From Diadema setosum (lineage: Eukaryota > Echinodermata > Echinoidea > Diadematoida > Diadematidae), in NCBI GenBank assembly GCA_033980235.1, contig CM067059.1:13230600-13294599 (forward strand): DNA of 64,000 nt, written 5' to 3'. The position numbers were made by a program, and so were the translations under genes. Under the pieces are notes generated by a model that was not told the origin of the DNA, searched no databases, and was given only the letters and a program-made list of their open reading frames with translations. Below are positions 53,155 to 63,606 of this stretch, one piece after another; position 1 is the first letter of the stretch, and each line of letters opens with the position of its first letter.

Positions 53155-53520
53155 TCAAATATCTCCGACAACCACATGTTCTTCCATGCCCTCACTCTCT
53201 GTGATCAGCGCCCTCTCTAGAATCACTTTGCCCTCCTTGTATCTTTGCGACTCCTCGGTGGCGAACTCATAGATCCAGCCCAGCTTGGAGTCACAGTTCT
53301 TGCAGAAGACGTCCCGCACCATGTGCCTTCCTGTCAGCATGATTCGGTCCTGGACCTCGCTGAAGGAGAGGTTGACCACCCGCTTGAAGAGGTACGCCCG
53401 GCCCGTCGACCCCGTGAACCGCGTGGACATGAGCTCCGCCCGGTTGGTCAGCACTGTGTCGCAGTTGGCGCAGGAGAAGAGGCGCGTGCCCCCAATGTGC
53501 TCCAAAAAGACTCGACCCAT
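53155..53520 (-). CDS. YPEL5: Yippee-like protein YPEL5
   Basis: The 121-codon CDS is one uninterrupted exon and matches vertebrate YPEL5 almost residue for residue at its start ([20 protein letters not shown]) and core ([20 protein letters not shown], then [15 protein letters not shown]). The Yippee zinc-binding pattern C-X2-C-X52-C-X2-C is complete, at Cys17, 20, 73 and 76. The length equals the usual 121. YPEL5 is a highly conserved small zinc protein; the human protein associates with the CTLH/GID E3 ubiquitin ligase and is linked to cell-cycle and stress control. The start is fixed by homology. A CAG acceptor 34 nt upstream shows that a non-coding exon precedes it. The gene converges on the RhoGEF gene. 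Confidence 0.97.
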   Translation of the reverse strand: MGRVFLEHIGGTRLFSCANCDTVLTNRAELMSTRFTGSTGRAYLFKRVVNLSFSEVQDRIMLTGRHMVRDVFCKNCDSKLGWIYEFATEESQRYKEGKVILERALITESEGMEEHVVVGDI

Positions 53521-53554
53521 GGTGCAGCAAAGTCTATAACTGAGCCCACGATCT
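53521..53554 (-). other. YPEL5: YPEL5 5' UTR, exon 2 part, with splice acceptor
   Basis: On the minus strand, TTCCTCTTCTTCGCAG ends at 53555, followed by 34 nt before the ATG. The pyrimidine-rich acceptor is strong, implying an upstream non-coding exon. Confidence 0.7.
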
Positions 53555-53998
53555 CTGCGAAGAAGAGGAATGATTTACGCTGATATCATTTAACATCAGA
53601 ACATACGAAATAGTCTGGGAAAATCAATGGGCTAAAATTAGACACCTTGAGATGAGCCAGAATAAACTGAACTTTTTTCCTTTTTTTTTAATTCAAAAAA
53701 GAGAGAGAGAGAGAGTGAGGATATTTTGCCTGGTATCCATTTGAGCTTGGTTTATATCGTCATAAGCTGTTGTATACATGATCAGAGTCTTCAGTTCAAT
53801 CCGTATCTTCAACTGCATTTCCTAGATACACTGCTTACCAGAAACCAAAGACAATATGAACAAAACTACCAATGAGAAAAGATGTAATAACCCTCTAAAG
53901 ATGGCGCTCATGCTTCTGGTGGTGCAAAGTATTGATTGGCATTGACAGTAGGGTAATGAGGGCCAACTCTTGAACTCAAAACTTGCTTTTGTTTCCAT

Positions 53999-54026
53999 CC
54001 CCACCCCCACCCCCACCCCCACCCCA
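53999..54026 (-). repeat. (CCCCCA)n tract, G-quadruplex-prone on the minus strand
   Basis: Four units of CCCCAC type on the plus strand give four G-runs of 4-5 separated by single T on the minus strand. This is an ideal intramolecular quadruplex pattern and would lie on the sense strand of the YPEL5 5' UTR intron. Confidence 0.85.
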
Positions 54027-54224
54027 TACACACTCAGACACAAACACAACTGAATACCCTGCTGCTGCTATCACCACCAGTCTAAATAAGCTCTGTAGAA
54101 AATAATCACTATTGATGTCCCCCTGGTTTTGTTCAGAACTAACCAGTCCCTTTAATCTGCATTAAGGATCATACAAGCGTACTGATCAATTACCTTCTTT
54201 CAGGGCACAAGGGTGCCAAGTTAA

Positions 54225-54608
54225 AGGGAGGGTACAGTATTGGTGGAGATGAGAATTGGGCTTTTAACTTTTTGCGAGATACCAAGAAAACACTTATGAT
54301 ATAGTACAGAGCATAGCATTTTAAGAGGAATTCATAGTTTATTTGATGAAAATCGGGTTTGGAATGACTGAAACATCCAAAAACAAAGTAAAACAAAGCG
54401 ATCGTAAAGAAGTGTGGGTCCCACACTTTATAATTAGAATCGCTCTTTTTTGGATATCTCAGCCATTTCAAAACCAATTTTCATCAAATAAACGTTGAAT
54501 TCCTCATAGAATTACATGCTCTTTCATATTTCATAAGAGGTTTCTCATTATCTCACCAAAAATGTTAGAAACCTGAAATTAGGTCTCAACCAAAACTGTA
54601 CAATCCCT
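54225..54608. mobile_element. Fold-back MITE, copy B (TTAA target site)
   Basis: This 384-bp element is flanked by TTAA (54221-54224, 54609-54612). The end AGGGAGGGTACAGTATTGG is mirrored by AGGGATTGTACAGTTTTGG. The centre is a dyad, AGTGTGGGTCCCACACT at about 54409-54425. The palindrome runs over the whole element with mismatches. It lies in the proposed YPEL5 5' UTR intron, so the primary transcript could fold into a long hairpin. Confidence 0.82.
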
Positions 54609-55604
54609 TTAAAGTCTTTTACCAGTGGGTGAGAATGAAACAGGTGCAACGCTGATCTGACATGTTTACTCAGTTACACTTATGTCTTAAACACTTACAG
54701 GTATACTGCTGTTGGAATTGTACTACAATGTATGTGTGTATTTCTGTATGTCTGCCTGCATACAATGTTCATGCCCATGTGCTACAGTATACAATGTACT
54801 TGTTAAGATGGTGTAAGAATGTTATAAGATAATTTTAACTATAGTTCTGTTGATTTTTTTTTTCATCACAGCCATTTACACACATACAAGCAATTACACT
54901 ATACAATATCATCAGCATCTTGGTTGATTTCTTCCTTCTTCCTTTAACTGCGGCTATATATGGAATGCTGTGCTTGATATACAACTTGTAAGTTCTCTAC
55001 AATTTCTAACAATTGAAATATTATGAGGAAAGATAATATCTAGTGTGACAGGAAAGGATGTCAGCACGAATCAGGTAAAACAAATGCGAAATTTGGTTAG
55101 GTCTAATTTTGAATAGGTCCTATGAAGGCGCTGCAAAAATTTCAGAAATTGAGTTGGTTGGACAGCCCCTTTCAAGATAACTACAGATGTAGATTGTGAT
55201 TGTCATAAAGGGATGACCATGTTGCAAAGAGTAAACCAGAGAACTGAACTTAGTAGATCTGATCAATTTCTGTTAGTTATTTAATAATGAACATAAATAT
55301 AAACAGAAACTGATGTAAACCCCAAGATTTTCCCACCTTTCAACTTATCATCGCAAGCAACAACCACCTCAGCAGGTGACGATTTATCTTTTTGGATCTT
55401 TTTATATATTTTACTTATTCTATATTCCTGTTAAACAGTTTTCTGTTGAGCAAGTTAAAGAAGAACTTCCGAAGTTCTGAGAAAGAAAAAAAAAAAAAAC
55501 AAAGTAGAAGAAGAATGTAATAAAGTCGTACAGTATATAAAGAGGATAGTGTTATTTTCTGCTTGTGATAAGTACCGGTACAATAATTTGATGCAAACAC
55601 GAGT

Positions 55605-55607
<3 letters not shown>

Positions 55608-55636
<29 letters not shown>
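55608..55636. repeat. A29 homopolymer
   Basis: This is a run of 29 A. It could be the tail of a retroposed sequence, but no recognisable insert or signal precedes it. Confidence 0.9.
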
Positions 55637-55638
<2 letters not shown>

Positions 55639-56203
55639 GCGTCATACAAGAAGTTTAAATACTTCGATCACTACTTAGAGACTGGGTGTTAGGGACACAA
55701 AATTCAACATGGTTCAGCAATCCCTATACAATCCAACTGTGGCAAAAAGTCTAAATATACTAGATTAAAAATACAGGTTTTAGCCTATTTACCTCGACGG
55801 AACATTAATGGATTCACGATACAGCTAGCTGTAAAATCATATGTTGGGTGTGTTATAGGTTGTGGTGCATGGGAAAAACGTCTTTCATCATATCGATCAT
55901 GCCTGTCCTTTGTTAAGCGAGGTGGTACGTGTATTTGGGAATGCGCCGGGCCGGGTTGACACGATTACGGAGCTCGGAGCTGAGGTCGAGCGATCAGCGA
56001 TCAGCTGCTTTAGCTCAGTCCGCAGCTAGTGCCGTGTGCATTAGGAGTGCAGTGCGGGCGAAGCGAGTGTACAGCTATGCACCATTTTCAATGGTCTCTT
56101 TGATTTTGTACTCCGTAAAAGTTATCACGTTAAATACACCCTTAATCTCCATAAACAGAAAACATATTTTTCCTAACCGTGTAGAGAAGTATATCATACT
56201 CAC

Positions 56204-56330
56204 CCTATCGATGTCTACGCCAGATCAAAGCAAGGAATTTGTTTGGCTTTCGTCTCTGCTTTCGTGATTATCTGCGTCCACGGAATTTCCCGTCTTCTGG
56301 CCGATGAACGTTGAAGGGGCTCTTCCGCAT
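56204..56330 (-). other. YPEL5: Candidate YPEL5 non-coding exon 1
   Basis: On the minus strand, the sequence ending CATCGATAGG is followed by a consensus donor, GTGAGTATG, at 56203. It lies just downstream, on that strand, of a cluster of promoter motifs. The right boundary (transcription start) is a guess. Confidence 0.4.
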
Positions 56331-56343
56331 AGAAAACAAAGTC

Positions 56344-56470
56344 TGACGTCATCATTGCTCGACTAATAACAATACCACGTGCATTGGCGCGCCAATAGCA
56401 GCATGATAGCGCGCGTTTAAATGGCTAATTGACATGCACACACAGCCTTTAAATTCTGGCGTTCGATAGT
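56344..56470 (-). promoter_or_regulatory. Candidate YPEL5 promoter: CRE, E-box and double CCAAT
   Basis: A CpG-containing patch in AT-rich surroundings holds a perfect CRE palindrome TGACGTCA (56344-56351), a CACGTG E-box (56376-56381) and the dyad ATTGGCGCGCCAAT (56383-56396), which places CCAAT on both strands. GCGCGC follows. The position fits a minus-strand start near 56330, but the symmetric motifs do not by themselves set direction. Confidence 0.5.
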
Positions 56471-57833
56471 ACTACACGACTCTCACCGAGTCTATTTTTG
56501 TTCGCATTTCTTTTCTCAGAACAACCACTTGAAGTGTATGCCTCAATATATGTCTCTGCCGCATCTACCTAGGTAATCTGAACTTGCAGATAGCACAAAA
56601 TGAATGGCTGCACAATGTATAACAGTTGATACGGTTTATTAGTACAAACAGAGCAAATGACTGTTTTGTATTAAAGAATGAACATCAATCTATTCTACAA
56701 CATCTATTTTTCAAACTCTGCTTGCCTAACAATTCTGATTGCCAGAAGTCATGTGCAGTATTTATTTTTTTTTTTAATCACTCCAGGCAAGTACTTTGAT
56801 AAATGTATTTTACATTATATGAAAAACTTTTAAAAAATGAAATCTGGAAACAAAAGAAAAATGATGAAAATTTTTTCACACATTAATTTGATAACAGAAG
56901 CCCTACATAATATTCTCCTTTCATAATTCGTTAAAAATAAAATCTACGCACCATTTAAGGGTCATGATACATGAGTAATTGTTTCTGTGACATCAATAAA
57001 ATAAAAACATAATCCACACACTTAAGATCATTATGACTAGCTTGGTAGCAATTAACTTGGCGCTTTTGGGAACCGAATCCACCACATTATTAAACATACA
57101 AGATGAGGATTTATACTATTCTCAGAGAAAAAAAAAGTTCTATAGATTAAAATGAAATTCAATCCCTGCTACCATATCCATTAGTTGTCTTTGTCACATC
57201 CCTATCATCTTTATTGGCCTAGCACTTATCATGTGTTCAGCAGACAGAAGGTTCAAGAGTGCCTTTTTCCTTTGTCCAAATACTTCATACTTTTTTTTTT
57301 TTCCCTTTCTAATATGCATGTACGGGAAATATTGTGCACTACAAAAACAGCAGGTTTCACTTGATGAATTAAAATACATAATATCAAATCAAGGATATGT
57401 AATATGCTCAGCGTCACATTTAAAACAGAGCAACTTTTTTAGATAGTACGATGTGATATGGTGTACCAATAATCCTCACAATGGTCATTTTCTCAAAAAT
57501 TGTATCTCCATCAAAATGTTGAATTATCTCTGCCTCTAGGATGGAATGACTTTTAGAGTACGTTGCTTTATTTTGAAGCAAAATACACAAGTTAAAGTGA
57601 AACTAATCCATGTTAAGAATGAAGATTTAAAAGGTATTGTCATGTTATTTGAATGCAGTCTTTCCATCCAACAGTTGAAGTACTTTATCTGATTTTTTTT
57701 TTCTTTATGAAGTACAAGTTTCCCAACATTATGAAATAATTTGCAACAGACACACACTGGTTGTCAACATAATTTGCTTTAACCATAAGATTCTCACATT
57801 CAGTCAATGAAATCTGACGCATTCCATGTTTAA
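56471..57833. other. Intergenic region upstream of YPEL5
   Basis: AT-rich sequence with T- and A-runs. I see no gene, no clear repeat element and no conserved motif here. Confidence 0.6.
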
Positions 57834-58203
57834 AGGGATGGTACAGTATTGGTGGAGATGAGAATTGGGCTTTTAACTTTTTGCGAGATACCAAGAAAAC
57901 ACTTATGATATAGTACAGAGCATAGGAATTCAAAGTTTATTTGATGAAAATCGTGTTTGGAATGACTGAAACATCCAAAAACAAAGTAAAACAAAGCGAT
58001 CGCAATAAAGTGTGGGTCCCACACTTTATTAGAATCGCTCATTTTTGGATATCTCGGCCATTTCAAAACCAATTTTCCTCAAATAAACGTTAAATTCCTT
58101 ATAGAATTACATGCTCTTTCATATTTCATAAGAGGTTTCTCATATCTCACCAAAAAATGTTAGAAACCTGAAATTAGGTCTCAACCAAAGCTGTACGATC
58201 CCT
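57834..58203. mobile_element. Fold-back MITE, copy C (TTAA target site)
   Basis: This 370-bp element is flanked by TTAA (57830-57833, 58204-58207) and is very similar to copy B, including GAGATGAGAATTGGGCTTTT and the central GTGTGGGTCCCACAC dyad. Its minus-strand ORF is a by-product of the palindrome. Confidence 0.82.
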
Positions 58204-58795
58204 TTAAAGATGTGCAACAAAAGTAAAATACAGTAGCAGAATGTGTCAATTTGTCTGTCCATCTTTCTCTCTCAGTATTATCTGACATACACAGATACAC
58301 ATGGATACATACATGCACACACACAAACCAAGATGCAGAAAACAAAACTACTGGCAGCAACTTCCAACTTAACAAGTAACATTACTGCTGCAAGTTATGT
58401 TTATTTCTGAAGCAAAGGTCAAGAGAAATGGTATGTACAAGCTCATTTTACATTCATTGATAGACATACAACATTGCTATCACATGACAGCTAACCAAGT
58501 GGGGCTGTACCCACCTCCCACTCCCTACATCACAAGTGTGAGCATGTGAGAGGGGACATAAATTCAACGCTATGCACTGATGTCCGTATTATCAGGATAT
58601 ATATGGTATTATTTTCAACATGCCGTCAACATGCACACAAAAAGTGTGGCTTCTCTTTACAGCATATCCCTGTACAATGTATGTCTGCACTGCTTCACAC
58701 CAGCAGTGCATCAAACAAGGAGGTACATACCATAATTTATGACAAAGAGCACAGTACACCACTTACGGATCAATGAGCAGCATATCCTATTTTAA
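58204..58795. other. Spacer between fold-back copies C and D
   Basis: Unremarkable AT-rich sequence with a short (CA)-rich patch near 58290-58325. No gene was seen. Confidence 0.6.
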
Positions 58796-59173
58796 AGGGA
58801 TGGTACAGTATGGGTGGAGATGAGAATTGGGCTTTTAATTTTTTGTGAGATACCAAGAAAACACTTATGATATAGTATAGAATATAGTATAGAACATACC
58901 GTTGTTAAGAGGAATTCAAAGTTTATTTGATGAAAATCACGTTTGGAATGACTGAAACATCCAAAAACAAAGTAGAACAAAGCGATTGTAATAAAGCATG
59001 GGTCCCACATTTTATTAGAATCGCTCTTTTTCGGATATCTCAGCCATTTCAAAATCAATTTTCATCAATTAAATGTTGAATTCCTCATAGAATTACATGC
59101 TCTATCATATTTCATAAGAAGTTAAAATGTTAGAAACCTGAAATTAGGTCTCAACCAAAACTATATGATCCCT
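58796..59173. mobile_element. Fold-back MITE, copy D (TTAA target site)
   Basis: This 378-bp element is flanked by TTAA (58792-58795, 59174-59177), has the same orientation as copies B and C and is similar throughout. It has a short local duplication (ATATAGTATAGAA) near 58871-58890. Confidence 0.82.
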
Positions 59174-60472
59174 TTAAGGTCACCGTCAACAACACAAAAT
59201 CACATTTTGTGTCACTGTATAAGTCTCAAAGCAGACCTACATTGTACTCCGCTTGATGTTGAGAACCCGAGAATGTGCCACTGATGAATGAAATAGCTTT
59301 GCTGCTTCAAAAAACAGTCAACACAAAGCAGTATTACCATGCAGATATGTACCATGCATCACACAAATTGCATTTGATCAGTTAATTTCTGTATCTAAAA
59401 GAATCTTGTTCTTTTGTGTGTACTGACTAAAATGAATAATGAAATTCTAATCAGAAAAAAAATAAATAAAAATTTAAAAGTAATGGCTCCTGCATCTTTT
59501 TTCGCCGAGGCATAAAAAGATTTGTGCTTCAATTCACAACCACCTCCATTTACCACGCTATTGGTCTTTGTGGTAACAGAAAATTGACAGTGTTCAACAA
59601 TGCAAAAATTGGTTTGTTAAATACATTCTGTATCACTAACTCTGTTGAAGAAAGGAATACACTGCTGAACTACAGCAGGACAAAAGAAATACAGCTTTGT
59701 ATGTACCAAGTAGGGATATTGCTGTTAAATGTAGAGTGTGTGCCAGATATAACTTATTTGCATGGGCAAACAGGATATTTATTTGTAAGCCTTTTGCCAT
59801 TGTTGCTTGAAACTGGAAAACATGTACATCAGTTCACATACTGGGGGGGGGGGGGGGGGGGGGGACTGGAGTTGGATTACATTCCGGGCTAGAGAACCAC
59901 TTGGCAGGGGCATCCTCCCAAAAAGTGTGTGTGGCCATCAATTCTGATTACATGATGAAAATCCAGAACATAAAGTTGGAAATTTTCAGAGTTTTTCTTT
60001 ATTTTTCCCCTTTTTTCCAAGATTCTTGCTTTTGCACAGTAAGTCAGAAATAGATGAATTCAAATACAAATGTGAAAAAGTCATTCTACAATGTATGCTG
60101 AAATGGAGTAACCATGGTTTCCACAATGTCCAACAAATTTCATGGGGAATAATAAGGCACATCTCAAAGTGTTCACATCAATATAAAGGTATTTCATGTA
60201 TTTTGTACGAATTCTTGCACGTAAGAAAAAAATCTTGGTTAGCTACTTGTGAGATTGTAGGGAGCTATCATGCAGAGCAAAATACCAGGTACATTGTACG
60301 TCATCGGTTTATACTTCCAACTTTTTCATACAGGACAGTTTGGCTATGTACATGTATCATGTTTACCAATACTCTTATCGGCGCTCTCTGAGCCAAAATG
60401 TGATGATGTCTTGTTTAAGACTCTGCACATACATTAAGTCATTTTCCTTATGTATACCCAGCGATACTGTAA
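59174..60472. other. Intergenic, with a G22 tract
   Basis: No gene was recognised. A pure G run of 22 lies at 59843-59864. An open frame across 59524-59892 ends in that G-run and has no recognisable similarity. Confidence 0.6.
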
Positions 60473-60538
60473 CCCGTTGAAGACTAGTCTTGAGTATACT
60501 CGGACATGTGTCTATGGAAAATGCAAAATCAGTTCATC
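60473..60538. mobile_element. Truncated copy of the small TTAA MITE
   Basis: It begins CCCGTTGA and shares GTGTCTATGGAAAAT with the copy at 50618-50708, but its right terminal repeat is missing. Fold-back copy E starts immediately after it at a TTAA. Confidence 0.5.
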
Positions 60539-60542
60539 TTAA

Positions 60543-60926
60543 AGGGTGTGTACAGTTCTGGTCAAGGTGAGGATTTAGCTTTTAACGTTTTGCGAGATAT
60601 TCAGAAACCACTCTATGAGATGTCAAAGAGCATGCAGTTCTAAGGGGTATCAAAAGTTTATTCGATGAAAATCGGTTTTGAAATGGCTGAGATATCCAAA
60701 AACAAGGTGAAACAAAGAGATCCTAATAAAAGGTGTGGCATGTCGCCTTTTATTATTAGCACTTTTTGGGGTATCTCAGCCATTTGAAAACCAATTTTCA
60801 TCAAATAAACATTGAATCCTTCTTAAAATTACATGCTCTTTCATATTTCATAAGAGGCTTTTCATTATCTCACTTAGGAATGTTCAAAACATGAATCCCC
60901 ACCTCAACCAGTACCGTACAGTCCCT
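60543..60926. mobile_element. Fold-back MITE, copy E (TTAA / TTAC flanks)
   Basis: This 384-bp element has TTAA on the left (60539-60542) and TTAC on the right (60927-60930), so one flank has mutated. The inverted halves share TTTATTCGATGAAAATCGG / CCAATTTTCATCAAATAAA. It is more diverged than B-D, with a different centre (GGTGTGGCATGTCGCC). Confidence 0.75.
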
Positions 60927-60930
60927 TTAC

Positions 60931-63375
60931 ACTGTAACGCAATTTGCGAAATTATGTGCAGGTAGAGGGCACACATGATACACAGAAGATGCTTGAACTT
61001 TGATGTCACCTCACGACAGAACTTACATGCATTTCGAATGATGTAATCTACACATTCCCTGCATTGATGAGACATGTGAATATCAGCATAGCTCACATCC
61101 AATGATATACAAGGTACATTGTACATTGTATTTACAAAAACATTTTGTGTGTACAGCTAGCATTCTTGCAAATACTCAAGCATCATTTTCGTGAAGGGTT
61201 TTGATGGGGATGAGTGAAAATTTATTGAGCTGCTGGAAGTTTTCCCGCATGGTATAAGCATAATTATGTGTACCACTGGTGACTCTCATATGTACTTCTC
61301 TGCAAATGGACATGCAATGCTGTGCTGCTAATTTGTATCCACTGGGTTCTTTGTACATGTATATTTCATATCTTTATTGGCAACATTAGCTCACTTCCTG
61401 AATAGATTACAACTTCTGAACTACAAGATTTCATATGTACACTGTACATGTACATACATTGTGTAGATACCATGGTACACAGAGTAAAAGTAGAAGCTTG
61501 TCCTGAACAATGTTTAACATCATCTACAATGTAAATAACAAATGTTTATGTGCAAATGTCAACCCCTAACTGTACAGAGAGAATTAGACTGTTGGGTGTG
61601 TCCACATGGTTGTGTTTAATCCACGATGTACAGAAACCACTTTTCACTGTATGTGGTCACAGCTTTTAATAAGTACTGGATTTGGAAATGGATATGTTAA
61701 TTTTCTCAACAAAGGATAACTATCACATATCTCAAGTATTGGTAGCTTTTAATGGATGCATTGTGTGAACCCTGTAAGAACAATAGTAATGCAAATTAAG
61801 TTGAATGCCTCAATGAACTTTTACTTGCCTTAAGTCATTCTCTTGAAACAATGCTTCATCCTTTCCATAATATATATATATATCTACAGAGAAATAAGAA
61901 AATAAAGTATACATTTTTGTCTCTTTTCATTCCTTTTTTCATCACTCACTTCTCTCCTCTAATCATTTCAAATCATATTTGAATTAATGAATCAATAATA
62001 TCAATAACAATTTCATTGTATTGTCCACTGAGCATAAACTCAACTTTGCTGTTCTAACTGAACAGCTTCAGGCAATCACTTGGTATTACAGCTTGTTTAA
62101 TTTCATTTTTTTTTTCTTTCAAGGAGTATGCCCCTGAAACCATTGCTTTACAGTTCAATATACATGTAAATATACACTACATGTATGTAGATCAATTCAG
62201 ATCTTTGCTAGTAAATGAAATGTGACTGAAACAGCCTTCATAGCTTTCAGTGGTCTATGTTTTTGTTGCCGTTATTGTTCATTTTTCAATCCATTAAATA
62301 CATAGGTGAGAAGAATTTTAGAAGATTATCAGAATATCACCAAAAAAAGCTTCTATTTCACAACCACATTAAAAAAAGAGAAGAAATCACCTGGAACATG
62401 TGAGGGTAGTACAAAAAAAGGGGAAAAATTGATTATTAGAATAAGTACAGGAGTACCTGATGGTAACTATTCAAAACAGGGGAACAAGGCCCACTTTTAC
62501 ACTGGTCCAAGTAGTATATAGACCTCTTAAAGGACAATTTTTTATCTTTTCTCTGATTTTATTAACATTTGCCTGCTAACAGGAGCTTTGGAATATGCGA
62601 CAGGGATTTCTGTCAAAAGGTATGTGTACATCTCTGATATACATTTGGGGATTTGTACACTCGGCCATTAAAAAATCACACTATCCGCACTCCTCATGAA
62701 GAACATGTTACTGTATATAAACCAAACTCATGATGCCATTTTCATCTCAGACACTCTGCAGTAATCACAGTCCTGTGGTTTTTTAGTCACACCTACATGT
62801 TCCCCTAACAATAAGTAATCACTTATCCGGGATCAATAGTATCTATTTATTAGCCACTCAGCAGATGGCCTTCCAGCGGCACATCTCATCAATTCTGACG
62901 CGATATCTTTACCCCCGAAGCAGCTCTTTTTTTCTTTAGGCCTTTCACTACGATATCATGAACTTGATACCTGCTACAGGACAACATCTTTGGGATACTC
63001 TCTTACTAGTATACGACCACCATGCAAGACCATAAACTATTTACAGTCTCATTGTCCCTTCCTGTATGCATGAAAAGTACCATGCCTTCTGTTACTGAGG
63101 CAAGTACATAGACCAAGTACAGTGTTGCCATCAAACTTTCATTTGTTTACAGAGTCTGCCGTTTGGTGATCTGCTCATGATGTACATGTACTTTGGCAAC
63201 ATCTGTTCATGCCATAGTACTCCTAGTTTCATGGTGAAACCATGTCTTTGTTGTTCTTTTTTTTTCCACACTCCGATTTCCGCCTTATGTATTGTACATG
63301 TATCCTCCTTTTGTATAGTACACATCATTGGATCTATAGCTCAGCTAGAATCCACTTTCCCCACTCGTCTCCTCT
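60931..63375. other. Probable 3' UTR and downstream flank of the second YPEL5-like gene
   Basis: Minus-strand AATAAA candidates lie at 62846-62851 and 61373-61378, about 0.5 and 2.0 kb after the stop. The stretch is notably rich in TACATGTA. No other coding sequence could be supported. Confidence 0.5.
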
Positions 63376-63606
63376 TCAGTTGCTGCTTGTGTCGCTTGTG
63401 TTGGGCTCCTCAAAGCCATCCCGTTCCGTGATCAGCGCCCTCTCTAGGATGGTGCGGCCCTCCTTGTAGCGCTGATTGTCCTCGGTGGCAAACTCGTACA
63501 TCCAGCCCAGCTTGGTGTCGCAGTTCTTGCAGAAGACGTCTCGCACCATGTGGCGGCCAGTGATCATCATGCGGTCCTGCACCTCGCTGTACGACAAGTT
63601 CACCAC
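63376..63606 (-). CDS. YPEL5-like: YPEL5-like paralogue, last coding exon (partial gene)
   Basis: The exon begins after a CAG acceptor (63607-63609 on the minus strand) in phase 0 with [14 protein letters not shown] and ends NTSDTSSN at the stop. It covers the C-terminal 76 residues of a Yippee-like protein, including the second zinc pair [12 protein letters not shown] and LGW-x-YEFATED. The first Cys pair must be in an exon to the right of the window; I did not find it in 63607-64000. The residues align with the YPEL5 gene 10 kb away from its Val48 onward, with differences concentrated at the C-terminus. It is a tandem paralogue in the same orientation, and codons are intact. Confidence 0.92.
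   Translation of the reverse strand: MVNLSYSEVQDRMMITGRHMVRDVFCKNCDTKLGWMYEFATEDNQRYKEGRTILERALITERDGFEEPNTSDTSSN

Larger units (their letters stand above)
53555..56203 (-). other. YPEL5: Probable YPEL5 5' UTR intron
   Basis: If the donor at 56203 and the acceptor at 53555 are used, the intron is about 2.65 kb. It contains the fold-back element copy B, a C-rich/G4-prone tract at 53999-54026 and an A29 run at 55608-55636. A weaker alternative donor (GAG|GTAAAT on the minus strand) lies near 55793. Confidence 0.5.

Noticed and set aside
54190..59058. Three similar minus-strand ORFs (54190-54477, 57830-58072, 58792-59058) that look like a small gene family
   Set aside because: They lie inside fold-back copies B, C and D, and their likeness follows from the repeat. 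There are no splice signals, and they differ by frameshifts and early stops.
59524..59892. 122-codon plus-strand ORF ending in poly-Gly
   Set aside because: The glycines come from the G22 run. The rest has AT-rich random composition and no recognised similarity.
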